From IMG/VR virus record IMGVR_UViG_3300005056_000001, positions 250,001 to 314,000 of that record: DNA of 64,000 bases; one strand, 5' to 3'. Positions 25,017 to 33,722 of this stretch are shown piece by piece. The notes beneath the pieces are model-generated. The model saw nothing but the letters and a program-made list of their open reading frames with translations. It did not search any database and was not told the DNA's origin. Source of the DNA: a virus. How positions within the stretch are numbered: the first letter of the stretch is position 1; each line of letters starts with the position of its first letter. The translations under genes were made by a program, and so were the position numbers.

Positions 25017-26924
25017 ATGGCATTAATTAATCTAAAAGAGTATAGATACCATAACCTTGACCGTAAAAAAGCCTCTACCAAATGGAAGAATCCATTGAAA
25101 GAGTTAGTCGAGAATAAAGTTGGTATTACATTGGACGAGAAGAATCCTAACAATGTAAGAAAATTGAAATGGATGAGTACATTGAACGAGGCAGTTTGCG
25201 CTCGTGACCATGGACGTTCGATCCTTATTACAGAGAGTGGATACGATTCTGTTGATCCTGCTCACTTGGTTGGTATGGGAGCAATCACAAATCCTAATTC
25301 AACAAACACAGGTAACACTCGCACCACGGCTGATTCAGACAAGGGTAGCGGCGACTACTCGAAGCGTTTGACAATTACGTCTATGCACATTGCTGCTGCG
25401 ACAATTGCGTTTGAATTGCTTCCTGTAATTGCTATTGAAGTGCCTATGGTACAGATGACTTTTGTTGAGTCTGTATATGGTGGTACTAAAGTGGCAGATA
25501 CCGAAAAATCTCCACAGTATATTGAAATCCCTGTTAAGATGTTCAAGGCTTTGGATGCTTTAACAACAGATTTTGAGGGTGCAGGAACCGTTGTTGCAAT
25601 TAATGGTATCGTTAAATTAACAGAACAAACTATTTATTACCTAGTGGGTAATGGTGTGGCTGTTGATACTTTGCTTGCAGACAAAGGATTGCAATTGCGT
25701 TTTGCAGGTCAACACCATGTAACAGGCGCATACCGTTTTCAAGTACTTTCTAACATTACCGTTACGAATGCTGCAACAGGGACATTTACACAAACACCAA
25801 CTGAATTTGTGTCTACATTCTTGAATGACTTTGCCGTGATTGGTGCCAATGCTTATGCGTTGACATGGAACAATGGTGGTACTTTGGCATTCACAGATGC
25901 ACAAACAGTTAAAGTGGGTAGTGCAACAACTTCTGCCGATATAATCCCTATTGGATTGGTTGACACAAAAGAAACTGCGATTTATGGTGCTTCACATTCG
26001 GACGGTTTTACTACTGCTCCGATGAACAGAGAAGTTTCTGAATTGGGTACCGAAAACTCAATCACTGTTCGTTCATGGTCTACTTCTGCAAAGGTATCCG
26101 ATTTTGATATTACTTGTGCAGTAACCACAAAACAAGAACGTGACTTCCGTGCGATGGGACTTAGTGCTTTTGAAATTGCTCTTGAGGCAGCAAAAACACA
26201 ATTGGTTCAATCAACAAACAACCACATCTTGGACACTATGTTCAAATTGGGTGTTGAGAATCACATTCAAGTATTTGAGGCGTCTAATTTGAATTTGCAT
26301 TTGTATGTTGATGATCCATTGGTTGCCAACTCTCTTATTTCTGCAATGAACATTAGCAGTGTTGGTTCTTTCAATTTGCAAAAATTGGATGGTACTGATG
26401 TTTCTGCTCAATTTGGTGCGATTAACAACTTTCGCCAAACAAACTATGCAGACGGTTACCAAGATGTAATCCGTATGGTTAAGTCTCGTACTAACCTTGT
26501 ATCTGCCTTGATTGGTAAATTGAATCGTACAACAAAGGCAGACTTTGTTGTTTGTGCAACAGGTTTGTCTGCTTCACTTGTTGACAACCGCAATCACGAT
26601 CTAGCTCCTGTTGAGCAAAATCTTTTGATTGGTGCCGATGTTCTATCTTACTTTGGTAAGTGTGAAGGTATGGACTTGTATGTTGACCCAAGAATGGACT
26701 TGGCAGATAACCGTATTTTGGTTGGACGAAGAGGAAACGAATTGGATAGTGGCTTAAAATATTTCGTATACGATCTATTGAGCGAAATCCAAACAATCGA
26801 AGGATTGTCTATGAGCAAAAAAGCCCTAGTTTCGACTAGTTACGCTTTAATCTCTGCGGGACATCACCCTGAGACTAACTACATGACCTTTATTGCTGAA
26901 AATGCAGGCGGACTTTGGTCTTAA
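25017..26924 (+). CDS. Major capsid protein (gp23-like)
   Basis: 635 residues, longer than T4 gp23 (521). The N-terminal helical region (1-60) resembles the cleaved delta domain; later blocks include SAFEIALEAAK and ADFVVCATGLSASL (gp23 N-V-x-x-S-P-x-V-A-S-A-L type) and VDPRMDLADNRILVGRRGNE near the C-terminus, all characteristic of the T4-type HK97 fold. Codon choice is visibly biased toward G/C- and T-ending preferred codons compared with neighbours, as expected for a very abundant protein. Single-gene unit with its own promoter motif and terminator. Confidence 0.92.
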   Translation: MALINLKEYRYHNLDRKKASTKWKNPLKELVENKVGITLDEKNPNNVRKLKWMSTLNEAVCARDHGRSILITESGYDSVDPAHLVGMGAITNPNSTNTGNTRTTADSDKGSGDYSKRLTITSMHIAAATIAFELLPVIAIEVPMVQMTFVESVYGGTKVADTEKSPQYIEIPVKMFKALDALTTDFEGAGTVVAINGIVKLTEQTIYYLVGNGVAVDTLLADKGLQLRFAGQHHVTGAYRFQVLSNITVTNAATGTFTQTPTEFVSTFLNDFAVIGANAYALTWNNGGTLAFTDAQTVKVGSATTSADIIPIGLVDTKETAIYGASHSDGFTTAPMNREVSELGTENSITVRSWSTSAKVSDFDITCAVTTKQERDFRAMGLSAFEIALEAAKTQLVQSTNNHILDTMFKLGVENHIQVFEASNLNLHLYVDDPLVANSLISAMNISSVGSFNLQKLDGTDVSAQFGAINNFRQTNYADGYQDVIRMVKSRTNLVSALIGKLNRTTKADFVVCATGLSASLVDNRNHDLAPVEQNLLIGADVLSYFGKCEGMDLYVDPRMDLADNRILVGRRGNELDSGLKYFVYDLLSEIQTIEGLSMSKKALVSTSYALISAGHHPETNYMTFIAENAGGLWS

Positions 26925-26942
26925 TAAGGTTTGTTACAATAT

Positions 26943-26977
26943 AAAAATGGTGCTTGTCTTTGACAAGCACCATTTTT
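26943..26977. terminator. Terminator hairpin after capsid gene
   Basis: 16-bp perfect stem 26943-26958 / 26962-26977 with TTT loop and T-run. Confidence 0.92.
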
Positions 26978-27024
26978 TTTGTGTATACACGTAATCTTTT
27001 ATTGCCAATAATTCGGGTTCCGAC

Positions 27025-27417
27025 TCAATGACCCCTCAAGACTATACATTTGTTTTGTAAAGCCGTCCTGTGTTCCATTAGCGACCTAAGCCGTTTTGTG
27101 TCGTTATCTCCTTGAATAAATATCCAAATACTAGGAGGAACGTTGAACGTTGTCGATATTTTTTTAATAAAATCAACATTAAAATTCTTTTTATTGTTAC
27201 AATACCTGCTTATCGTAAGAGGTTTAATCCCCCAAAACTCGGCCATTTTTTTATTGGGGATTCCATACACATTCTTAATGGCTGTGAGATATTCCTTTAG
27301 GTAATCGCCTGTGGTTTTCATGAAAAAACAGTCATTCGATATTATATAGTCGGACATTGACTTGTGTATATCCTCAAACAAGGATTCTAAATGTTTCAAT
27401 TTGTTGTTTGCTTCCAT
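27025..27417 (-). CDS. XRE-like helix-turn-helix regulator
   Basis: 130 residues. Residues 38-100 form a lambda-repressor/XRE type HTH: KKMAEFWGIKPLTISRYCNN aligns with the scanning and recognition helices (A-E-x-x-G-I-x-x-x-T-I-S-R). N-terminal 35 residues are a separate helix. Likely a DNA-binding transcription regulator acting on phage or host promoters. Lies leftward, convergent to the capsid gene, with a small unknown gene upstream in the same direction. Confidence 0.7.
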   Translation of the reverse strand: MEANNKLKHLESLFEDIHKSMSDYIISNDCFFMKTTGDYLKEYLTAIKNVYGIPNKKMAEFWGIKPLTISRYCNNKKNFNVDFIKKISTTFNVPPSIWIFIQGDNDTKRLRSLMEHRTALQNKCIVLRGH

Positions 27418-27431
27418 TATATTTTGGGTAA

Positions 27432-27734
27432 TTATTTAATAAGTCCTAATTTTTTGGCATCCGAAACAAGTACATCAAAAACACTATGGTCTGTGATTTT
27501 CTTTGTGTACAAATCACGATATAGGTGGTCGGTAACATCGCAAAACGTTTCCCAACCACAACACAGCCTGATTTGTAGATAAGATATCTGTATTTTTTTG
27601 TCCGTGTCTAATTGTCCGTGTCTACTTTTGAAACATTCATCAAAACCGATTGAATCTTCGTCAGGTAATTGTGCGTTACTATAACCATCTATCCATGCCG
27701 CCCGTAAGTCTTCTTTGGTATAAACCCGTTTCAT
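27432..27734 (-). CDS. Hypothetical protein
   Basis: 100 residues starting MKRVYTKEDLRAAWIDGYSN, an opening common in small phage proteins. Mostly helical, several Cys but no metal motif. 14 bases upstream of the XRE-like gene, so probably cotranscribed with it. Confidence 0.6.
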   Translation of the reverse strand: MKRVYTKEDLRAAWIDGYSNAQLPDEDSIGFDECFKSRHGQLDTDKKIQISYLQIRLCCGWETFCDVTDHLYRDLYTKKITDHSVFDVLVSDAKKLGLIK

Positions 27735-27806
27735 AATTTTATATTTTTTAGTTCTTTGGTAATATACTAAAAAAGTTGGACATACATAACAAAAAATTAT
27801 AACTAT

Positions 27807-28247
27807 ATGAAAATATTAATTTCCGACGACAGAAAGTGTGGTTATATTCACGAAAAAGATTACCATTGGACAAAGAATGGCGAGGTGCTGATGTTCGGAC
27901 AATTCCAAACCGAGAATAATAGAAAAACAAATGAGTGGTCAATGCTCGGGATTGAAAGCCGAAAATTCACAACACATATATTTGTAAGGGACTTACCCCT
28001 GACAAAACAATTCTACAAAGAAATGATTGTTGACTCGGTTGAAAAGGCCATGAAAACTAGTATCGGTAATGACGGTGTGTATATTGTCTCATTCGGGGAT
28101 TGGGGGTTCAATTTCAACATAAACGATATGGTGGATGAACTTATCCAAAAGGCTAGTGTGTTTTCCGACGGAGACAAGCTCGTTTGTGTAGGAAGGATCC
28201 TTGAAAAGTTCAAAGAAAACGATGCTAACATAACGCCTGTGCCTTAA
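27807..28247 (+). CDS. Hypothetical protein
   Basis: 146 residues, alpha/beta. A CATACATAAC late-motif variant stands about 20 bases before the start. The gene ends inside a hairpin. No recognised domain. Confidence 0.6.
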   Translation: MKILISDDRKCGYIHEKDYHWTKNGEVLMFGQFQTENNRKTNEWSMLGIESRKFTTHIFVRDLPLTKQFYKEMIVDSVEKAMKTSIGNDGVYIVSFGDWGFNFNINDMVDELIQKASVFSDGDKLVCVGRILEKFKENDANITPVP

Positions 28248-28253
28248 GGCGTT
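28232..28253. terminator. Short hairpin overlapping a stop codon
   Basis: AACGCC (28232-28237) pairs with GGCGTT (28248-28253) around ten bases containing the end of the 27807-28247 gene. Weak but well placed between convergent genes. Confidence 0.4.
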
Positions 28254-28256
28254 TCT

Positions 28257-28412
28257 CTAGGGTGGCGATTGTTTTCCTATATCTTTCTTTTCTTGATGTA
28301 TCGCAAATGCATTGGAAATATCATCAGCGTTCGGACTCGTAAGATTGTTGTAATACTCTATTAAGGATTGGAGTTGTTTTTGTTTCTTTGTTAAAAATGA
28401 TAATTTATTCAT
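28257..28412 (-). CDS. Small hypothetical protein
   Basis: 51 residues beginning MNKLSFLTKKQKQLQSLIEY and ending KQSPP, ATG 28412. Starts three bases after the stop of the 1282-residue virion gene on the same strand, which supports a real coupled gene. Helical, charged; no family. Confidence 0.55.
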   Translation of the reverse strand: MNKLSFLTKKQKQLQSLIEYYNNLTSPNADDISNAFAIHQEKKDIGKQSPP

Positions 28413-28415
28413 TGT

Positions 28416-31400
28416 TTATTGATGTATAAAATTGACCGTACAATTGCCTGTTGAAATATTGTCTAGTGACAATATTTTGACAACTGTGTCGGTTATTTTT
28501 GTTGTGTCATGTTCGACCCCGTCAACAATAACATTGGACACTCTCATCACATCAATCAATACATTCCGTATTAATGCATTTGTGATAACATCTCTTACCT
28601 CCTCGTCTGTGATATTGTCTGTATTAACATCATAAACACGCAAGGCTGTTACATATTCGTTTGGGTCAAATAAAAAGTTAATAATTCCTTGGTTGTCTAG
28701 TATTTTTCGTGCATAAACAAAAAGAACATCCAATAGATCGAACTGTCCGTCAACAAATGTTGTTCCAACAGAAAGTGTTTCTGTTACATTTATGGACTTC
28801 GACAAGAAACCACGGATCTCGGACGGTGTGTACATCCAACGTACAGGCTCTATATCGGTTTTGTTGAGACTGTACGAGTAATATAAATCTAGGTCTAGGT
28901 CGGATATATTCTTTTCAAGAATTGGTATGGCTTGACCATTTCTGCTATTATTATCAAATAATGGCAATTTTAACGATACCGAGGCTTTTCTAAACCAAAC
29001 AATATCATCATGTTTTATTTCTATCCTTGTGGTCTGCGACGGGATGATTACCGATGTTATCGGGTCGTAATAAAACGATGGTCTGATAGCAAGGAATCTA
29101 TGCACGCTTGACTCTCGGCCAACACCAAAATTTGTAAAGTCGTATGACATTGATTGATTTAACGAAATTTCTTCCTTGAATGCCATGGACATATTTACAC
29201 TTCTTTCGTTTGTGTCGTCATCAACCAAGTGTGTTGTTTTTGCATTCACGGTATTGGCAATATTACTCAGCGATATTAGTTCATATCTGTCAACACTAAG
29301 GTTGTTCGAAATGGTTCTGTCAAAAAATGCATTGTAACGTGCAATACTCTCGGCAGTCGCATATTTATTGTCATTAAACAGGATTGTGTTGTCGGCCACA
29401 TAATCGGGCACAATGTCAAAAACCACAGGAACGGTCAACTCTTTCAGTATGACCTCTATGCCTGTACACCAAAAATAGTCGCTGCCGATTTCTACAATAT
29501 TTTTGAATTCAATCTGAATCCCGAACGTTAGCGTAGAAGAAGGGTTAATGTCTCCATGAAAAATAAGAAAATCATCCCCCAATCCTAACATGGTGGTTAG
29601 GTTAAAGTTATTAACAGCAGGATTTAATTTTATATAGGCAACATCTGTTCCGTTGTCATTGTACACCCAATCTGTTCCGACAGAGGCCCCATTGTAACTT
29701 TTGGGTGTTGTGTTATCAAATAGCAACAATGAAATTGCCTCTTCGCCTAATGATGCCAAGGAGACTTCTGTGGTGTTCCCGCCCGAACTATAATACAACA
29801 CCGATCTATCAAGATGATATTCGCCAACCTCTTCCAATCCTGTTAGAATAGGTTCAGGAATAAATTGTTGTATTACAAATGTCAATGTTTTGAATGGTTT
29901 ATTTTCCAATAATTTGAATTCGATATCTGCACCGCTTGGGGCATTGTCTGATATCAACACAACCGAAAATCTATATCCGTCAAATTCGTCGGGGAATATC
30001 AACCGTATCCCACGGAAAAACACTGATGTAACTTTACTCTTGGGGTCTTTTTTGATTACAGACCACTCATGTATATCGTTTTTATAGACATCGACCCCTG
30101 TGTCCAAAATTATAGCCTCAGATATTGCATTAAGGGTATACCCATCAATCACATCGGTTCCGTACCACGGAGGCGTTCCTGACCCAATTAAATACCAAGA
30201 ATGGCTAAATTGCCCAACATCTCTATTTGGTATAGTAAGGGACGGGGTAAAACTGTCATATCTGAACGTCATAGAAGTATTAAACTTCTGTGGAGAATTT
30301 GTGACATCGAAACCATCTCGTATAGAAAGCTTGGACACCCATTCATACATAGAATTTTGTAAGAGTGAAATATCATTAAATTCTTGGAGCGGTTTATATT
30401 CGCTATCCGTTGTCGTGAAGGCAAAGTTGTTTTTATTTATGGTATCAACAAGCATCTCTGTGGAAGGAATGTCGATATTATTAAAAAAACTGTTTACGAT
30501 AACCAAGAGTTCTGCCTTATAGTCCGCAAGCTCCTGTGGGGTTGCCGAAAAATCCAATCTACCAAAAAATGTTGGGTCTGCTATTTTGTTTAGTAAATAA
30601 CTCCTGTATGTGTTCAGATCAAAGTCTAGCGGGTCTGAGTGATAGCTTATATCACGATTATAGTCGAACTTTCGATGTTCAATATTTTGCACAGCATAAT
30701 AGACAATAGGCTTTTCTACCAATAGTTTTATGTCCAACAACGGTTTGTCTGTGACATCAATATCCATTCGGTATGCAAATGTTGACACGTGTCTAAAACC
30801 CAACAACGGAACTGCCACCGAGCCATCAGAGAATCTGACGGCATCAATATCCGTTGTGATGTTTTTGGAGGCAAGTGTTAGTGTTTTTTTGTTTGTACCA
30901 AAAAGGTTTGGTATAGCACCCGTAAACGAACCAATAAAAGGCTCCAATACGGCACATGCAAATGGAACACTTGTGATTGTCACCGTTTCCAACACAACAG
31001 ACGAAATAGTTGTTATAACGTGCAGTTCATCCGAACCGAACCTACGAAAGTTTAACACAAGATTTGTTGACGTTGTCTGCAATTGGGCTGTCATCTCCTT
31101 GATAAGCAAATCAATTGTCTTAGTCACCGTGTCACCTTGTAATTCGGGTGTCATCAAAACAGACGCCTCTATATTACCATCAAACTCGAACGTGAATGCC
31201 TGATTAATGTTTGGAATCGTGTTGAACTTGATAATTGCCATGGGCGGTTTTGAAACGCCCACACTAGCCCCTTTTATCATTCCTGTTGCCTTGTACAATG
31301 GCTCTGTTAATACAATAGGAATGTCTGTTTGGACATATTCTGTTGTTAGGGCAATATTTATATCATTAAGCGGGTCTAGTTCTGTGTCAAGTATTTCATT

Positions 31401-32264
31401 GTTTTTAACATAGATCCCCACAAATTCCACAAATGTATCGTTGTTTTCTATTTTTGTGTTATCAAGACTAAATGTAAATTCCAAATTCAAAAACCTTGGG
31501 TCAATCATGTTGGCGACCTCGTATGATTTTGTCAAAAAAACCTCGGACTCTTCAATGGTTCTTTCGGAAAGTAGGTCTCCGTTTATATAAACATCACTTT
31601 CGGTGATAACACCCGAATTTATATCCATTCCAATCACAGAAACAGTATCTGTATAGTTCACACTTATACCGACTTCTTGTTCTGTAATTTCTTGGTAATG
31701 ATCGTCCAAAAACTTGCCAATTCTTGTTTCACGTGTTAGGTCATAATACTTGACCATCTCGGTATTTTCATTGGTAAGTATATTGATCCCGCTCCTTTGT
31801 ATGTTGCTGTTTAAAACAGGGTTATTGTTCCTTGACACCTTAAAGATGGCAAACCCATCAGGCACACCATCATCGCCCAAAAATAGTGGCGCAAAAAAGC
31901 GATGTGTAGAATCCACACGCTTGTCTGTGTCGCTATATGCCCCATACCTGTATAGAGTGGAGGGTTGTGACGTAAACTTTTCGACCACCTCAAAGTCTTG
32001 GTCGGGTAGTCCATAGATTGCCGACTTGTTATCGACCAAATCACAAAATCTTTTTAGATTAGACCGAAACGGTTTGTCTGTGTCGATTCTATATCCTTTT
32101 AGTTTCGAGTCTTCCATGTCCTCATTTGCACCAATACTCTCAAGATAGCACAATGTGTCATCAACCAATATTTTGATATTTCCCGAAAATTTCGGATTCG
32201 CTGCACTTATTGAGAATGTGTTCTTAAGAAGCTTTGGGTTTAATGATTCTTCCTTGAAAGTCAT
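28416..32264 (-). CDS. Very large structural protein (baseplate/tail type)
   Basis: 1282 residues, the longest protein here. Beta-rich throughout, low Cys, many Asn/Thr/Ser/Val and short acidic turns, as in phage baseplate wedge and fibre-attachment proteins. No collagen-like or enzymatic motif seen. It has a GTACATA site upstream and lies leftward beside the head module. Similar composition to the 1070-residue protein at 52.4 kb. I class it as virion from size, composition and late promoter; the exact position in the particle is unknown. Confidence 0.7.
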   Translation of the reverse strand: MTFKEESLNPKLLKNTFSISAANPKFSGNIKILVDDTLCYLESIGANEDMEDSKLKGYRIDTDKPFRSNLKRFCDLVDNKSAIYGLPDQDFEVVEKFTSQPSTLYRYGAYSDTDKRVDSTHRFFAPLFLGDDGVPDGFAIFKVSRNNNPVLNSNIQRSGINILTNENTEMVKYYDLTRETRIGKFLDDHYQEITEQEVGISVNYTDTVSVIGMDINSGVITESDVYINGDLLSERTIEESEVFLTKSYEVANMIDPRFLNLEFTFSLDNTKIENNDTFVEFVGIYVKNNEILDTELDPLNDINIALTTEYVQTDIPIVLTEPLYKATGMIKGASVGVSKPPMAIIKFNTIPNINQAFTFEFDGNIEASVLMTPELQGDTVTKTIDLLIKEMTAQLQTTSTNLVLNFRRFGSDELHVITTISSVVLETVTITSVPFACAVLEPFIGSFTGAIPNLFGTNKKTLTLASKNITTDIDAVRFSDGSVAVPLLGFRHVSTFAYRMDIDVTDKPLLDIKLLVEKPIVYYAVQNIEHRKFDYNRDISYHSDPLDFDLNTYRSYLLNKIADPTFFGRLDFSATPQELADYKAELLVIVNSFFNNIDIPSTEMLVDTINKNNFAFTTTDSEYKPLQEFNDISLLQNSMYEWVSKLSIRDGFDVTNSPQKFNTSMTFRYDSFTPSLTIPNRDVGQFSHSWYLIGSGTPPWYGTDVIDGYTLNAISEAIILDTGVDVYKNDIHEWSVIKKDPKSKVTSVFFRGIRLIFPDEFDGYRFSVVLISDNAPSGADIEFKLLENKPFKTLTFVIQQFIPEPILTGLEEVGEYHLDRSVLYYSSGGNTTEVSLASLGEEAISLLLFDNTTPKSYNGASVGTDWVYNDNGTDVAYIKLNPAVNNFNLTTMLGLGDDFLIFHGDINPSSTLTFGIQIEFKNIVEIGSDYFWCTGIEVILKELTVPVVFDIVPDYVADNTILFNDNKYATAESIARYNAFFDRTISNNLSVDRYELISLSNIANTVNAKTTHLVDDDTNERSVNMSMAFKEEISLNQSMSYDFTNFGVGRESSVHRFLAIRPSFYYDPITSVIIPSQTTRIEIKHDDIVWFRKASVSLKLPLFDNNSRNGQAIPILEKNISDLDLDLYYSYSLNKTDIEPVRWMYTPSEIRGFLSKSINVTETLSVGTTFVDGQFDLLDVLFVYARKILDNQGIINFLFDPNEYVTALRVYDVNTDNITDEEVRDVITNALIRNVLIDVMRVSNVIVDGVEHDTTKITDTVVKILSLDNISTGNCTVNFIHQ

Positions 32265-32301
32265 TTATTGATATAATTTGAGAGTGTACCACAATTCGAC
32301 C

Positions 32302-32329
32302 TTGTGTATTTTTAAGTTATGTACCTTTA
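32302..32329 (+). promoter_or_regulatory. Host-type -33/-7 promoter
   Basis: TTG at 32302-32304, 17-base spacer, TACCTTTA at 32322-32329: one base from the Bacteroidota TAnnTTTG box. Faces the small basic gene at 32384 and shares bases with the leftward late motif. Confidence 0.4.
32318..32324 (-). promoter_or_regulatory. Candidate late promoter GTACATA
   Basis: Minus-strand AAGGTACATAAC, 54 bases before the start at 32264. Overlaps a rightward host-type promoter. Confidence 0.55.
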
Positions 32330-32383
32330 AAGGAACAAATATTCATGGTTCTGTGTTTACAAAACGAACAAAAAACATTAAAC

Positions 32384-32587
32384 ATGGCCAAGAAACGTAG
32401 GCGCAAAAATATTAAAGTAGTGGTAGACCTAGACAAGGCACTCGGAAATGGTGCCCGACAGCAGTACCTAGAAAATAACCCGCATGGATATAACAGGGTT
32501 AATAAAATTCACAAATCTAAAAAGGCATATAATCGCAAGACGAAAAATCGTTCTTGTGATTATATGTTTTCGGGGAAAAAATATTAG
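32384..32587 (+). CDS. Small very basic protein
   Basis: 67 residues from ATG 32384 (MAKKRRRKNIKVVV); ATG 32345 in frame is an alternative. About one third Lys/Arg; ends HKSKKAYNRKTKNRS and a short tail. Composition suggests nucleic-acid binding. Small proteins with such KKAYNRK tails are familiar from other phages but unnamed. The only rightward gene in this part. Confidence 0.6.
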   Translation: MAKKRRRKNIKVVVDLDKALGNGARQQYLENNPHGYNRVNKIHKSKKAYNRKTKNRSCDYMFSGKKY

Positions 32588-32594
32588 AAATCCT

Positions 32595-33026
32595 CTAAAA
32601 TGTATTCGAGGACTGATAATAAACACCAACACCGTTAAGAAATGAAATGTAGGAATTAAACTCGTCAATATTGTTGAATACCGCCTTGAAGTATTTTGTT
32701 GGCACATTTGTTAGGAAATGTTTCTTTGCAGAGGCCTTGGTTGCAGCCTTGGCAACCTTGGTGCCCATTGATTTGTCGTCTCCATACATAACCTTGACTT
32801 GGTACTTCCCAATGTTTTTTGACTCGCCCGTGTATATCTTTGATTCGTATGTTGCGTCAAGTATCTCGCACCATTCGTGTAGGTTGTCTGCTTCGATAAT
32901 ATAACGCAACGGCTCGTCGTTGGTGTCCATTACATAGCACTTACGTGCATAACTTTCCAATGTTTTTAAACTTTCGGGTTTGTGGGCACTATTAAAGGCT
33001 GCCCGAGCCATTCCTAATGTTATCAT
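32595..33026 (-). CDS. Hypothetical protein
   Basis: 143 residues, ATG 33026. Alpha/beta with a basic Ala/Lys-rich segment (KVAKAATKASAKKHF) near residues 88-105. Convergent to the small basic gene, seven bases between stops. Unknown function. Confidence 0.6.
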   Translation of the reverse strand: MITLGMARAAFNSAHKPESLKTLESYARKCYVMDTNDEPLRYIIEADNLHEWCEILDATYESKIYTGESKNIGKYQVKVMYGDDKSMGTKVAKAATKASAKKHFLTNVPTKYFKAVFNNIDEFNSYISFLNGVGVYYQSSNTF

Positions 33027-33044
33027 GTTTATTTTTAATGTTTA

Positions 33045-33245
33045 TTACAAATTTTTGTCAAGGTACAAAAAGAATTTCCATATATAAAAACATAGCAATG
33101 TCCATAGACACCACACACCAAGCATTACAGACACGGTACATTCGGTTTTAATAATATACAGGCCCCAACATAACAAAATGACAAGCGAAGCCCAAAACAA
33201 GCGTTTCCACGCTCCTGTCTTGGATAGTATGTCATAGTGTTTCAT
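33045..33245 (-). CDS. Small membrane protein, two transmembrane segments
   Basis: 66 residues: hydrophobic helices at about 15-33 and 39-60, short charged ends (MKHYDILSKTGAWKR at the start). Own GTACATA site 16 bases upstream, so late expressed; holin-like topology, but lysis function is not shown. Confidence 0.6.
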   Translation of the reverse strand: MKHYDILSKTGAWKRLFWASLVILLCWGLYIIKTECTVSVMLGVWCLWTLLCFYIWKFFLYLDKNL

Positions 33246-33261
33246 GTTGGGGTGAATGTTT

Positions 33262-33268
33262 TATGTAC
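33262..33268 (-). promoter_or_regulatory. Candidate late promoter GTACATA
   Basis: Minus-strand TTTTGTACATAAAAC shortly before the start at 33245. Confidence 0.5.
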
Positions 33269-33326
33269 AAAATGTATATATGTCGTTTTTTAATGATGCG
33301 ATACAGGTATGCTTAAAGAGGATGTT

Positions 33327-33722
33327 TTACACATCAATAACCTCAAACTCGTCTTTGTCAATCCATCTGTATTTCGGGAAATGTACAAGATTTTTGCTCA
33401 TTGATCCGTCGATATTTATTCCACACACGGCATAATAAAATCTTAGACGCCCCTTGGTGTCAATCCAAGGGCTGATGTCAGAAACAATACCTTCTACATC
33501 CACAAAAGGATCCATAAGCGAGCCACCATCGTCCTTACATTTAAACACATTTACACGAACACCAATTCCCACAGGGGCAAATTGAATACACTGTCGTAAA
33601 ACATCTTTTTTCTGCTGAGCCAACTCGTCGTCTTTCTTGTTGAGTTTTGATAGTGCCAAATTATTGTCCTCAATTTCGCCTTCGATTACACGGTATTGTT
33701 TAAAGAAGTCTTCAAATTGCAT
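33327..33722 (-). CDS. Hypothetical protein
   Basis: 131 residues: N-terminal coiled coil (residues 10-45, two heptad-like helices) then a beta domain. Start overlaps the end of the RNA ligase gene by 11 bases, so the two are coupled. Might assist the ligase; no family recognised. Confidence 0.6.
   Translation of the reverse strand: MQFEDFFKQYRVIEGEIEDNNLALSKLNKKDDELAQQKKDVLRQCIQFAPVGIGVRVNVFKCKDDGGSLMDPFVDVEGIVSDISPWIDTKGRLRFYYAVCGINIDGSMSKNLVHFPKYRWIDKDEFEVIDV

Noticed and set aside
30730-31203. 157-residue rightward frame inside the 1282-residue gene
   Set aside because: Antisense of a beta-rich virion gene, no leader and unlikely composition.
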